A stretch of DNA of 64,000 nucleotides from an uncultured Eubacteriales bacterium (GCA_905207625.1 CAJLLT010000005.1:25365-89364), one strand, 5' to 3'. Counted from the stretch's first letter, positions 52,390-60,680 are shown. The notes: a model not told the origin generated them from the sequence alone. A program made the numbers and translations.

Positions 52390-53064
52390 ATGAATCAGAT
52401 TCCCGAACTGTTGAGGCCTTCCCTGTCGGAATCGGACATAAAACTGCTCAGAGACAACGATTTTTCAGCCAACGCCAAAGAGTTTCTCTGCCGGATGCAG
52501 ATATATTCGGCGGGGATAAAAAGAGTTCTTACGAAGCTTGAAATTCTTGATGACGAGTTCCGGGTGCGTTATGACTACAACCCCATACATCATATAGAAT
52601 CGAGATTAAAACAGCCCCGGAGCATCATAGAGAAACTCAAGCGCAGAGGACTTCCGGTAACGATGAAATCCATGAACGAGAACCTGACGGACATTGCCGG
52701 CATCCGCGTTATCTGCAACTACATTGACGATACGGAACGGATCGCCTCGCTTCTGGTCTCCCATAATGACGTGACGCTTGTCTGCCGTAAGGACTATATA
52801 GCCAGACCGAAAGAAAACGGCTACAGAAGCCTTCATCTGGTGGTCTCGGTACCGGTATTTCTGGCTTCGGAAACGGTATACGTCCCGGTTGAAGTTCAGA
52901 TCAGAACCATCGCAATGGATTTTTGGGCAAGCCTTGAGCATAGACTCCGTTACAAGTCCTCAAACAAAGTACCGGCAGATCTGCGTGACCGGCTGAAAGC
53001 CTGTGCGGTCGATATCGCAAGACTGGATGAGGAAATGCAATCTATACATAAAAGTCTTCAATGA
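52390..53064 (+). CDS. Small alarmone synthetase (RelA/SpoT synthetase domain only)
   Basis: A 224-residue (p)ppGpp synthetase without hydrolase or regulatory domains. Visible synthetase motifs are YDYNPIHHIESRLKQPRSII, LTDIAGIRVICNY, RPKENGYRSLHLVV and VEVQIRTIAMDFWASLEHR, the last carrying the catalytic Glu. It should form pppGpp or ppGpp from ATP and GTP or GDP under envelope or nutrient stress, like RelQ/RelP of other Bacillota. GGAG seven bases upstream supports the start. A zinc-ribbon gene follows 20 bases later in the same transcript. Confidence 0.93.
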   Translation: MNQIPELLRPSLSESDIKLLRDNDFSANAKEFLCRMQIYSAGIKRVLTKLEILDDEFRVRYDYNPIHHIESRLKQPRSIIEKLKRRGLPVTMKSMNENLTDIAGIRVICNYIDDTERIASLLVSHNDVTLVCRKDYIARPKENGYRSLHLVVSVPVFLASETVYVPVEVQIRTIAMDFWASLEHRLRYKSSNKVPADLRDRLKACAVDIARLDEEMQSIHKSLQ

Positions 53065-53084
53065 CAGAAAAGGAGAGATTACCC

Positions 53085-53519
53085 ATGAAATTTTTTGAAG
53101 ACCTCTCGGCAAAGATCACTGACCTGGGACAGACCGCGGTCGATAAAACCAAATCCTTTGCGTCCCGGACAAAACTTTCCGCACAGCTTTCCGGAGAAAA
53201 AAGCGCACTGGAAGAACTCTACCGCAGGATAGGCGAAAAGTTCTATGCGGAATCCAGGGAAGGAACGAACGGATCCTTTGAGGAGCTGTTTGAGGCTGTA
53301 GGACAGAAGATCGCATATATAGACAGCCTCCAGCGCCAGATAAGAGACCTCAAGGGCGTCAATGTATGTCATAAATGCGGTGCGGAAGTTGATGCTGACG
53401 TTAATTTCTGCCCGAAGTGCGGATGCAAAATAGAAAAGCCCGAACCGAAACCCGAACCGGAAAAAGATACGGAAACGGTGGAAACGGTCTGCAAGTCCGC
53501 TCCTGAAGCTGAAAAATAA
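53085..53519 (+). CDS. Zinc-ribbon protein with helical N-terminus
   Basis: A 144-residue protein. An N-terminal helical region (about 1-85, FFEDLSAKITDLGQTAVDK and EKSALEELYRRIGEKFYAES) may form a coiled coil. One zinc ribbon follows (CHKCGAEVDADVNFCPKCGC, about 95-115), then a Pro/Glu-rich tail (KPEPKPEPEKD). The ATG at 53085 is preferred because of GGAG nine bases upstream; an in-frame ATG at 53061 overlaps the previous stop. The function is unknown; co-transcription with the alarmone synthetase hints at a stress role. Confidence 0.78.
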   Translation: MKFFEDLSAKITDLGQTAVDKTKSFASRTKLSAQLSGEKSALEELYRRIGEKFYAESREGTNGSFEELFEAVGQKIAYIDSLQRQIRDLKGVNVCHKCGAEVDADVNFCPKCGCKIEKPEPKPEPEKDTETVETVCKSAPEAEK

Positions 53520-53560
53520 ACCTCACTACCGGGAATCCTGAATATAGGCCGAATGTTTAA

Positions 53561-53601
53561 AACTTCTGGCAAGTGTCAAACCTTGCCAGAAGTTATTTTT
53601 T
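53561..53601 (+). terminator. Terminator after the zinc-ribbon gene
   Basis: AACTTCTGGCAAG and CTTGCCAGAAGTT, a perfect 13-bp stem, then ATTTTTTG. Confidence 0.93.
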
Positions 53602-53637
53602 GACGTTTTTATGGCAAAACTATTATTTCAAAGGAAT

Positions 53638-53661
53638 AAATGTTCGACATCTCGAACATTT
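53638..53661. promoter_or_regulatory. 24-bp inverted repeat operator candidate
   Basis: AAATGTTCGA, CATC, TCGAACATTT: perfect 10-bp arms ending just before the -35 of the mini-XRE promoter. The arms point opposite to a LexA box (GTTCG first, CGAAC second), so it is not the usual SOS site. Confidence 0.7.
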
Positions 53662-53664
53662 GTA

Positions 53665-53693
53665 TTGAAATAAAGTATTTTTTGTGATATAAT
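53665..53693 (+). promoter_or_regulatory. Sigma-A promoter of the mini-XRE/glycosyltransferase operon
   Basis: TTGAAA, 17 bp, TATAAT, immediately downstream of the 24-bp inverted repeat. Confidence 0.85.
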
Positions 53694-53727
53694 ATTGTCA
53701 ACAAACGGTTCCCATGGAGGAGATATA

Positions 53728-53979
53728 ATGTCCGTAAGTTATGAAAGGCTCTGGCAAAGACTTGCCCAGCTGAAACTGAGGAAAAACGATCTGAGAAAGA
53801 TTCTGAGCCCGAGTACCATAAGCAAACTCAATCACAACCAAACCGTATCTTTGGATATACTGTGCAAGATATGCCAAAGATTACACTGCGATATAGGTGA
53901 CGTGGTTCAGTTCAGGGAGTCGTCACCGCTGAAGGCGCTGACCAAAAAAACCGCAGCAAAGAAGGTGACGGAAAGTTGA
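53728..53979 (+). CDS. Mini XRE/Cro-type HTH regulator
   Basis: An 83-residue DNA-binding protein that is little more than a helix-turn-helix: YERLWQRLAQLKLRKNDLRK, then ILSPSTISKLNHNQTVSLDILCKICQRLHCDIGDVVQF (about residues 5-62), followed by a lysine-rich tail. This matches the HTH_26 (YozG/Cro-like) type. GGAGG seven bases before the ATG at 53728 supports the start over an upstream in-frame ATG at 53695. Its stop overlaps the glycosyltransferase TTG start (TTGA), so the two are coupled. Confidence 0.85.
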   Translation: MSVSYERLWQRLAQLKLRKNDLRKILSPSTISKLNHNQTVSLDILCKICQRLHCDIGDVVQFRESSPLKALTKKTAAKKVTES

Positions 53980-55184
53980 AAATACTGTTTGCACTCGATC
54001 AGTTTTTTGATCCCAACAACGGCTTCACCATTTCCGCCCGACGTTATGCCAAGACCCTTCAGGACAGAGGCAACCAGGTCCGGATAGTGAGCGCGGGGCA
54101 TCCGTCTCCGGAAGAAAAAGATATGAGCTATGTTATGGACAAGCTTACCGTTCCTTTCTTCGACGGACTTATAACCTCCCAGGGTATGACCTTCGCAAAA
54201 CCGGATGACGATGTACTTCGCAAAGCCATTTCCTGGGCTGACGTTGTTCATTTCGTATCTCCCTTTGCCCTGTCCCATCACGGAATAATGATATGCAGGG
54301 AGCTCGGAGTCCCTTTCACAGGAGCGTTTCATGTTCAGCCGGAAAATATAACCTCCTCAATAAACATGAACCGTGCAAAGGCGGTAAATGACGGTATTTA
54401 TCACTGGTTCCACCATTATATATACCGGTACTGCGAACATATACACTGTCCCAGCAATTTTATCGCAGAAGAGCTCCGCCAGGCGGGATATACGGAAAAA
54501 CTGCACGTTATCTCCAACGGTATTGACCCAGATTTCATCGGTCACAGACCTCACCCGGAACAGACGGACGGAACCTTCAATATTCTTTCCGTAGGCAGGT
54601 ATTCGGTAGAAAAAAGACAGGATGTGACCATACGTGCCGTTGCCCGGTCCAAATACAGGGACAGGATCAGCCTCACCCTGGCGGGTAAGGGACCGAAGGA
54701 GAAATATCTCCGGGATTTGGCGAAAAGCCTGTCCGTACCCGTAAAAATGGAATTTTTGCCTAAAGAAAGACTTATACAGGCGATTTCAAGGTGTGACCTG
54801 TACGTTCATGCGGCAGACATGGAAATAGAAGCCATGTCCTGTATGGAGGCTTTCGCCTGCGGACGTGTCCCCGTGATCGCGGACAGTGCAAAAAGCGCGA
54901 CACCTCAGTTTGCACTGGACGAGAGGAGCCTTTTCACTGCCGGAGACAGTGAGGATCTGGCAAAAAAGATCGACTACTGGTACGAAAACACTCAGCAGAG
55001 ACTGGAAGCGGAACAGAATTATGCCCTGCTGGGAAGTAAATATGATCTCAGAAACTGCGTTGCACAGGCGGAGGAAATGTTCCGGCAGGCGATAGAGGAT
55101 TTCAACGGACAAAAAACCGACAATAAAAAATGCACCGTTCCCGTAGCGGAAAACGAAACGCTGACGGAAGCGGCGGAGGTCTGA
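53976..55184 (+). CDS. GT4-family glycosyltransferase
   Basis: A 402-residue retaining glycosyltransferase with two Rossmann domains. The N-terminal part has LDQFFDPNNGFTISARRYAKTL and FHVQPENITSSINM (acceptor side). The C-terminal part has ILSVGRYSVEKRQDVTIRAV, LAGKGPKEKYL and the donor-binding Glu region IEAMSCMEAFACGRVPVIA (E-x7-E). It resembles enzymes that add hexose to diacylglycerol or other lipids. The TTG start at 53976 overlaps the previous stop. With the PlsC-like gene directly after it, a glycolipid or phosphoglycolipid product is likely, but the acceptor is inferred. Confidence 0.88.
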   Translation: MKILFALDQFFDPNNGFTISARRYAKTLQDRGNQVRIVSAGHPSPEEKDMSYVMDKLTVPFFDGLITSQGMTFAKPDDDVLRKAISWADVVHFVSPFALSHHGIMICRELGVPFTGAFHVQPENITSSINMNRAKAVNDGIYHWFHHYIYRYCEHIHCPSNFIAEELRQAGYTEKLHVISNGIDPDFIGHRPHPEQTDGTFNILSVGRYSVEKRQDVTIRAVARSKYRDRISLTLAGKGPKEKYLRDLAKSLSVPVKMEFLPKERLIQAISRCDLYVHAADMEIEAMSCMEAFACGRVPVIADSAKSATPQFALDERSLFTAGDSEDLAKKIDYWYENTQQRLEAEQNYALLGSKYDLRNCVAQAEEMFRQAIEDFNGQKTDNKKCTVPVAENETLTEAAEV

Positions 55185-55946
55185 ATGTACGAAGAAAAAC
55201 CACTTGAAACAGAAGAAGAAACCCTTGAAGCGGATGAAAACGGAAGAGTTTTCCATATGTGGGAACCTCTGTCCTTTACCACGCCGCAGGGCTACGATTA
55301 TCTGCATGACGGAAAGGTTTTCAGAATAGGTACAAACATTTTCCGTTTCATTGTAAAAGGAATACTGACTGTCCTGGACAAGGCCCTGTTCGGCATTGAA
55401 TACGAGGGAAAAGAGAATATAGACGCTCTTTCAGGCGGAGCGGTGACGGTATGCAACCACATACATCAGATGGACTGCACCTTTGTGGATCATATTCTCG
55501 GACTCAGACGGATATATTTTATCACCATAGAAGAAAACTTCCGTATACCGGTAATCCGCCACATAGTTCTGTGGCTGGGCGGAGTCCCGCTTCCGAAATC
55601 AATGCACGGAATGAAAGAGCTGTTTGACTCCATGGGGACAGCCCTGCGGCGCGGCGATATCGTGCAGATCTACCCGGAGGGGATAATGTATCCGTACCAT
55701 AAAGGTCTGCGGCAGTTCCAGAGCGGGGCGTTTCACCTATCCTGTGACAATGATGTTCCCGTCCTCCCCATGGTCATAACACAGCATAAGCCCCGCGGAA
55801 TTTTCCGTATTTTCAAGAGAAAGCCCACGTTGAAGCTGACCGTATTGCCGGCGATATATCCCGACACGACTCTTCCGAAAAGGCGCCGCGTTGAACAGTT
55901 GCAGAAACAGTGCAGAGAAGCCATGGAAAAAAAGCTTTCGGAATAA
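55185..55946 (+). CDS. PlsC-type 1-acyl-glycerol-3-phosphate acyltransferase
   Basis: A 253-residue membrane-associated acyltransferase. The HX4D catalytic motif is in CNHIHQMDCTFVD, the acceptor-binding EG motif in YPEGIMYPYH, and VPVLPMVI follows. A hydrophobic segment at about 45-65 precedes the domain. It should acylate lysophosphatidate or a related lysolipid. It starts the base after the glycosyltransferase stop, so both act in membrane lipid assembly. The acidic first 25 residues (ETEEETLEADENGR) are unusual. Confidence 0.88.
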   Translation: MYEEKPLETEEETLEADENGRVFHMWEPLSFTTPQGYDYLHDGKVFRIGTNIFRFIVKGILTVLDKALFGIEYEGKENIDALSGGAVTVCNHIHQMDCTFVDHILGLRRIYFITIEENFRIPVIRHIVLWLGGVPLPKSMHGMKELFDSMGTALRRGDIVQIYPEGIMYPYHKGLRQFQSGAFHLSCDNDVPVLPMVITQHKPRGIFRIFKRKPTLKLTVLPAIYPDTTLPKRRRVEQLQKQCREAMEKKLSE

Positions 55947-55968
55947 GCGGAACTTTTTCCGCTTTTTC
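55944..55968 (+). terminator. Short terminator after plsC-like gene
   Basis: AAGCGGAA and TTCCGCTT with a CTTT loop, overlapping the stop codon, followed by TTTCCC. Confidence 0.65.
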
Positions 55969-56007
55969 CCGTCCAACAGATGAATATTGACAGGAAGGGA
56001 GAACCCT

Positions 56008-57333
56008 ATGAAAAAGCTTATAGCCGTTTTTCTCGCCTCATTGCAGATCTTTTCCGCAACAGTCCTGTTTTCGGGATGCTCAACAACGAAAGGAAGTACC
56101 GATCTGATGAATGGTATAAAACCAGATATGCCCAAAGATGATAAGGAAAATCCCTTGCCGGTGCGACAGCTTTCCGAAGAGGAAAAAGAACAGTATACAC
56201 GGGCGTGGACGGCTCAGTCGGAGTTTTCGCTGAAACTTTTGCAGGGCTGTATCCGGACTGAGAACAGAAATGTCACGGTAAGCCCTCTATCGGTTTATCT
56301 TGCCCTCGCAATGACCGCAAACGGCGCAAAGGGGCAGACCCTTACAGAGATGCTTTCCGCCCTGGGGTACGAAATCCCGGAACAGGAAGCGGAAAAAGTT
56401 CTGGAAGAAATGAATGATTCCCTCGGAGTTCTTATTGCCGGATTGCCGAAGGACAAAGAATGCAGTGTCCGGGTTGCTGACTCCATCTGGTTCAAGGACA
56501 ACGAAGGGCTTCATATCAACGATGAGTTTCTGAAAACAAACGCCCAATATTATGATGCCGGGGTATTCAAATCTGCATTTGACGACAAAACGCTCAGAGA
56601 TATCAACAACTGGGTGAAGAAAAATACCGACGGAATGATAGACAGAATTCTCGACCGCCTGGATCCACAAACCGTGATGTGCCTGATAAATGCCCTTACT
56701 TTTGAGGCTTTATGGTCTACCCCATATGAGAAGTACAGTGTGGCGGATGCGGACTTTACCACCGGGAACGGCGAAAAGAGAACAGTGGAAATGATGTACG
56801 GTACGGAATACCGGTATATCGGAAATGACAAAGCCGCAGGATTCATCAAAGACTACAAAGGCGGGAAATATGCTTTTGCGGCACTGCTTCCGGAGGATGG
56901 GATCACATTGGATGAATTCGTGAATTCCCTTACAGCGGAGGAGCTTCGGGGAATGCTTTCGGAACCATCCCGGGAAAAAGTTGAAACCGGATTGCCCAAG
57001 TTTACCTGTGACTACAGCATTACCCTCAACAGACTGCTTCAGGACATGGGGATGACTCTTGCCTTCGGCGGTGACGCAGATCTGTCCGGAATAGGGATCT
57101 CTGACGCGGGGCCCCTTGCGATTTCGGAGGTTCTGCACAAAGCTCATATAGAACTCAGCGAATCCGGAACAAAAGCGGCGGCTGTAACTGCGGTTATAGT
57201 GAACCCGACCAGTGCCTTTGACCCGGAACCTCCCAAGAGAGTAATTCTTGACCGTCCGTTCATGTATATGATCTATGATACGGAAACTCTTCTTCCTGTA
57301 TTCACCGGTACGGTCACGGATATAGGAAAATAA
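56008..57333 (+). CDS. Lipoprotein serpin (serine protease inhibitor)
   Basis: A 441-residue serpin exported as a lipoprotein: basic start, hydrophobic core and lipobox with Cys24 in LFSGCST. Family markers include NVTVSPLSVYLALAMTANGAKG, WVKKNTDGMIDRIL and LINALTFEALW, the hinge ESGTKAAAVTAV and the C-terminal DRPFMYMIYD. Counting from the hinge Gly (P15) to the scissile site puts Thr-Ser at P1-P1' (NPTSAF), which would suit elastase-like or other serine proteases. The small-residue hinge suggests the inhibitory type. The ATG at 56008 follows GGGAG. Confidence 0.94.
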   Translation: MKKLIAVFLASLQIFSATVLFSGCSTTKGSTDLMNGIKPDMPKDDKENPLPVRQLSEEEKEQYTRAWTAQSEFSLKLLQGCIRTENRNVTVSPLSVYLALAMTANGAKGQTLTEMLSALGYEIPEQEAEKVLEEMNDSLGVLIAGLPKDKECSVRVADSIWFKDNEGLHINDEFLKTNAQYYDAGVFKSAFDDKTLRDINNWVKKNTDGMIDRILDRLDPQTVMCLINALTFEALWSTPYEKYSVADADFTTGNGEKRTVEMMYGTEYRYIGNDKAAGFIKDYKGGKYAFAALLPEDGITLDEFVNSLTAEELRGMLSEPSREKVETGLPKFTCDYSITLNRLLQDMGMTLAFGGDADLSGIGISDAGPLAISEVLHKAHIELSESGTKAAAVTAVIVNPTSAFDPEPPKRVILDRPFMYMIYDTETLLPVFTGTVTDIGK

Positions 57334-57351
57334 TCATAATTAAAAACAGCA

Positions 57352-57386
57352 AAAAGGTGCAGTTCCGGCTGCACCTTTTCATTTTA
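57352..57386 (+). terminator. Terminator after the serpin gene
   Basis: AAAAGGTGCAG and CTGCACCTTTT around TTCCGG, followed by CATTTT. Confidence 0.85.
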
Positions 57387-57431
57387 CACTCCCGCCCCCG
57401 AAGTGACACCTCTTATCATCGGGGGAAAATT

Positions 57432-57953
57432 TCATACGCATTCCAGCAGCGGTCCGAGGTCTATCATATCAACAGGGATACCTCTTGACCGGGCATACAT
57501 TACGGTATATTCCGTACCGCCGCTGCTTCCGTCCCACAGAGCGATAACGAAATCGGAATTATCCACCATGTACCGGTTCCGCCGCAACATACAGTCATAG
57601 GTGTACTCTTCCTGAAGAAGAACAATGCTGTCGCAACGGCGCAGAATGCTTTTATACCTCGCCTGATCCTGCTCAGACCAGCGGGAACACTGCCCCTTAC
57701 AGGGAACAGCGGCTTCAAGACTTATCTCGGGATACTTTTCCTTCAGTTCAAGAACGGTCTCCGCCGCCCATATATCAGTACCCAGTGCCATTCCGGAAAT
57801 AAAACGATTTACGGCGGACAGAGTTATCATATCCTTTGTATGCTGATAAAGCGCTTTCCGGAGTTCCTTGTACCGCCAGTCATTTTCATTGAAGCCAAAA
57901 GGAAGTTTCTGAGGTCTGTGCCCGGTAAAGCAGCAGGTTCTGACTTTTTGCAT
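57432..57953 (-). CDS. SLOG-family (DUF1273, YpsA-like) protein
   Basis: A 173-residue Rossmann-like protein of the SLOG superfamily. The N-terminal TCCFTGHRPQKLPFGFNEN is diagnostic, and the central GMALGTDIWAAETVLELK and the late IALWDGSSGGTEYTVMYARSRG are where nucleotide-derived ligands bind. Members are proposed sensors or processors of nucleotide signals; YpsA of Bacillus influences cell division. GGAGG six bases before the ATG supports the start. It is probably transcribed alone. Confidence 0.9.
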   Translation of the reverse strand: MQKVRTCCFTGHRPQKLPFGFNENDWRYKELRKALYQHTKDMITLSAVNRFISGMALGTDIWAAETVLELKEKYPEISLEAAVPCKGQCSRWSEQDQARYKSILRRCDSIVLLQEEYTYDCMLRRNRYMVDNSDFVIALWDGSSGGTEYTVMYARSRGIPVDMIDLGPLLECV

Positions 57954-58108
57954 AGTTCTCCTCCGTACCGGAGTATTCCTTTCTTCTTTTTCTGTACGGA
58001 TAGAGTACCATGCAAATGCAACAAAATTGTTATCAAATTATCACTAATTGTGCAACAATCTATCAAATATCACATTTAGTAAACCAAAAATCCATTGTTT
58101 TTGACATT

Positions 58109-58139
58109 AAAAGACACCGCACTCACGTACAGTGTCTTT
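58109..58139 (-). terminator. Hairpin after the amino-acid ABC operon
   Basis: Minus strand AAAGACAC and GTGTCTTT with a 14-base loop, then TTAATG. The T tract is weak. Confidence 0.45.
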
Positions 58140-58152
58140 AACTTGTGATATT

Positions 58153-58980
58153 TTAAAGAATCTTGTCGAGAAATGTTTTCGCGCGTTCCGTCTTGGGAGA
58201 GGCAAAAAATTCCTTGGGAGTGGTATCCTCTATTATTCTGCCCTCGTCAATGAAAAGGAGTCTGCTCGCAACCTCTTTGGCAAAATTCATCTCATGTGTC
58301 ACGACAACCATCGTCATCCCGTCATCGGCAAGCTGCTTCATGAGATCAAGCACCTCCCCTACCATTTCAGGGTCAAGCGCGGAAGTAGGCTCATCGAAAA
58401 GCATAACCGAAGGATTCATCGCAAGAGCCCTGATAATAGCAATACGCTGTTTTTGTCCGCCGGAAAGAGTAGAAGGATATGCGTCAGCCTTATCCTCAAG
58501 TCCGATACGGCGCAAAAGGGAAAGCGCCTTTTCCTTAGCCTGCTGTTTTATCTGCTTTTTAACGGAGGGTTTGGCAAATATTCCGCCGGCATTCTTTATC
58601 CCCAAATATACGGGGGCAAGCATTATATTCTGTAAAACGGTCTTATTATTGAAAAGATTGAACTGCTGAAAAACCATTCCGATGTGCTCGCGATGCTTGT
58701 TTATATCGACCCGCATATCCGCAATATCCACACCGTCAAAATAAATACTCCCGCCGGTGGGATCTTCCATACAGTTCAGGCAACGCAGAAACGTACTTTT
58801 TCCCGATCCGGACGGTCCGATGACGACCACTTTCTCGTTTTTGTGTATGACAGTGCTTATATCATTGAGAGCGTTCACGGTTTTCCTGCCGCTTTTGAAG
58901 GACTTCATAAGACCCTGAACAACAATAAGGTCATTCTCGCCTATCTCGGGGCGGGCAACTTTGTTTTCCGTCTTTTTCAT
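58153..58980 (-). CDS. Polar amino acid ABC transporter ATPase
   Basis: A 275-residue ABC ATPase of the GlnQ type. It has Walker A GPSGSGKST, Q-loop VFQQFNLFNN, signature LSGGQKQR, Walker B VMLFDEPTSALDP and switch histidine VVTHEMNFAKE. The FDEPTSALDPE sequence and length fit polar amino-acid importers. The ATG at 58980 has GGAGGG upstream; an in-frame start at 59028 lies inside the permease gene. An insertion after the Q-loop (YLGIKNAGGIFAKPSVKKQ) is longer than in GlnQ. It is last in the binding protein-permease-ATPase operon. Confidence 0.94.
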   Translation of the reverse strand: MKKTENKVARPEIGENDLIVVQGLMKSFKSGRKTVNALNDISTVIHKNEKVVVIGPSGSGKSTFLRCLNCMEDPTGGSIYFDGVDIADMRVDINKHREHIGMVFQQFNLFNNKTVLQNIMLAPVYLGIKNAGGIFAKPSVKKQIKQQAKEKALSLLRRIGLEDKADAYPSTLSGGQKQRIAIIRALAMNPSVMLFDEPTSALDPEMVGEVLDLMKQLADDGMTMVVVTHEMNFAKEVASRLLFIDEGRIIEDTTPKEFFASPKTERAKTFLDKIL

Positions 58981-58993
58981 TTGAAATCCCTCC

Positions 58994-59701
58994 TTATCTG
59001 CGCTCCGTGCGGCGCATATATTTCTCAATCAGTTTAAATATAAGACTTATGACGAGCACGAGAACTATGTATATCAAAGCCATGAATGCGTAAGGCATGA
59101 TAAACTCATAGTTCCGGACACCGATTTCATTGAAGACCTTGTAGAGATCCACCGCCGCAATAAAGCTGACTACCGAAGTATCCTTTACCAGGGCTATAAA
59201 TTCGTTGCCCAGGGTGGGAAGGATATTCTTTACGGCCTGAGGCACGACAATTTTGATCATGGTAGAAGTAAAGCTCAGACCGAGTGCCCTTCCGGCCTCC
59301 ATCTGACCGGGATCAACGGAAAGTATTCCCGCCCGCATTATTTCGGAAACATAGGCACCGCTGTTAAGTCCGAAAACAAGCACACAGGTGCGGAGAGAGC
59401 CGATGTTCACTCCCATAAGAGGGAAAATGACGTAATAGGCAAGAATAAGCTGAACAACTATAGGTGTACCCCGGAAGAACCCGACATAACCGGTGCATAT
59501 TGTGTTCAGTATACGGGGCATGACCTTATATTTGGGCATGACCTTGACCGCGGCAATCACTATACCGATAAGAATACCTATCAGCAGGCCGCTGACAGCT
59601 ATTATAAGGGTATTTTTCAAACCCTCGCTGAGAACACGCTTATACGCGCCCTCAACGTAAAAAGCCTGCCAGAATTTATTCCAGAGCAAAGAATAATCCA
59701 T
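58994..59701 (-). CDS. Polar amino acid ABC transporter permease
   Basis: A 235-residue membrane subunit of the HisM/GlnP type. Five membrane segments are seen, with the ATPase-contact EAA loop GQMEAGRALGLSFTSTMIKIVVPQAVKNI. A characteristic FFRGTPIVVQLILAYYV is near residue 85. The ATG at 59701 has AAAGGA nine bases upstream. The basic C-terminus (KYMRRTERR) ends 13 bp before the ATPase start. Confidence 0.94.
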   Translation of the reverse strand: MDYSLLWNKFWQAFYVEGAYKRVLSEGLKNTLIIAVSGLLIGILIGIVIAAVKVMPKYKVMPRILNTICTGYVGFFRGTPIVVQLILAYYVIFPLMGVNIGSLRTCVLVFGLNSGAYVSEIMRAGILSVDPGQMEAGRALGLSFTSTMIKIVVPQAVKNILPTLGNEFIALVKDTSVVSFIAAVDLYKVFNEIGVRNYEFIMPYAFMALIYIVLVLVISLIFKLIEKYMRRTERR

Positions 59702-59724
59702 GGGGAAAAGTCCTTTCAAGTCTT

Positions 59725-59762
59725 AAAGACGAGGCTGCCGTCAGAGACGACAGTCCCGTCTT
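59725..59762 (-). promoter_or_regulatory. Intercistronic hairpin between binding protein and permease genes
   Basis: Minus strand AAGACGGGACTGTCG pairs with TGACGGCAGCCTCGTCTT with a short TCTC loop and one or two mismatches. It probably lowers permease expression relative to the binding protein. Confidence 0.6.
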
Positions 59763-59775
59763 GTCCGAAGTTGTC

Positions 59776-60642
59776 TTATTTACCGTTTACCGACTTGGAT
59801 ATTGCCTTTGCGGGAGCGTTGTCGACGACAACGTAGTCGATCTCTCCGTTGATCATAGCGGTAACGGCGAGAGCCGCATAGTCATATGCCATCTTGGTTA
59901 CGGGGATACCCTTGAAACCGTAGCCGTCGTCACCCTGATCAAGGTCGCCGGTTATGTAAGTCTCACCGGTGGTACCAGCCTGGCAGCCGATCTTATTTGC
60001 GGAGGTCAGCTTGTCAAGTATAGCAACAACGTCATCAGCGGTCTTGCAGTTGTCAAAAGTGGTATCATCAGCCCTTACGATAAGCATCTGTGCCGCGTTG
60101 TAGTAAGAATCGCTGAAGTCAACAAGAGCCTGACGTTTTGCGGTGACGGTAAGACCTGCCATACCGATATCGCAGATACCGGTCTGAACAGAGGTTACAA
60201 CAGATTCAAACTTCATATCCTGAATGACGAGCTCTTTGCCCAGATAAGAGGCAAGACCGGCGGCGATCTCAAGGTCTATACCGTAGAACAGACCGGCGCT
60301 GTCTACCATCTCGAAGGGCTCAAAGCCGGTGGAGGTGGCAACGACAAGCTGATCCTTGCTTGTGTCAAGAGCCTTGGATTCTACCTTTGTGGGGGTACCG
60401 TTGCCGAAGTACTTGTCGCAGATAGCGTCAAATGTTCCGTCTCCCTTGATCTTTGCAAGATACTCGTTTACATTGCTCATAAGTTCCTTATCGGACTTGG
60501 AAACGGCGAAAGCATAACTTTCCTGAGACAGTTCGATGTCAACTACCTTAATTTTTGCGGAGCTGACGGAACCGGTGTTGCAGGCGCACAGAAGTACGAC
60601 CATCATTGCAGCCGCGAGGACTGCTGCCATAATTTTTTTCAT
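59776..60642 (-). CDS. Amino acid ABC transporter substrate-binding lipoprotein
   Basis: A 288-residue SBP_bac_3 protein with a lipoprotein signal (Cys21 in LLCACNTG). Ligand-pocket signatures are LVVATSTGFEPFEMVDSAGLFYGIDLEIA, the Asp/Arg-type site in ICDIGMAGLTVTAKRQALVDFSDSYYNAAQ and DYVVVDNAPAKAI. An N-terminal stretch of about 75 residues before the ligand domain (residues 25-100) repeats the end of such a domain (YAFAVSKSDKELMSNVNEYL), an oddity suggesting a partial duplication. It delivers a polar amino acid to the permease-ATPase pair downstream. Confidence 0.92.
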   Translation of the reverse strand: MKKIMAAVLAAAMMVVLLCACNTGSVSSAKIKVVDIELSQESYAFAVSKSDKELMSNVNEYLAKIKGDGTFDAICDKYFGNGTPTKVESKALDTSKDQLVVATSTGFEPFEMVDSAGLFYGIDLEIAAGLASYLGKELVIQDMKFESVVTSVQTGICDIGMAGLTVTAKRQALVDFSDSYYNAAQMLIVRADDTTFDNCKTADDVVAILDKLTSANKIGCQAGTTGETYITGDLDQGDDGYGFKGIPVTKMAYDYAALAVTAMINGEIDYVVVDNAPAKAISKSVNGK

Positions 60643-60680
60643 GATTACTACCTTCCTTTTCTCGGTTACATTTTTTATAT

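Noticed and set aside
53638..53661. LexA/SOS box
   Set aside because: The half-sites are in the opposite order to the Bacillota consensus (CGAAC-N4-GTTCG) and no SOS gene follows.
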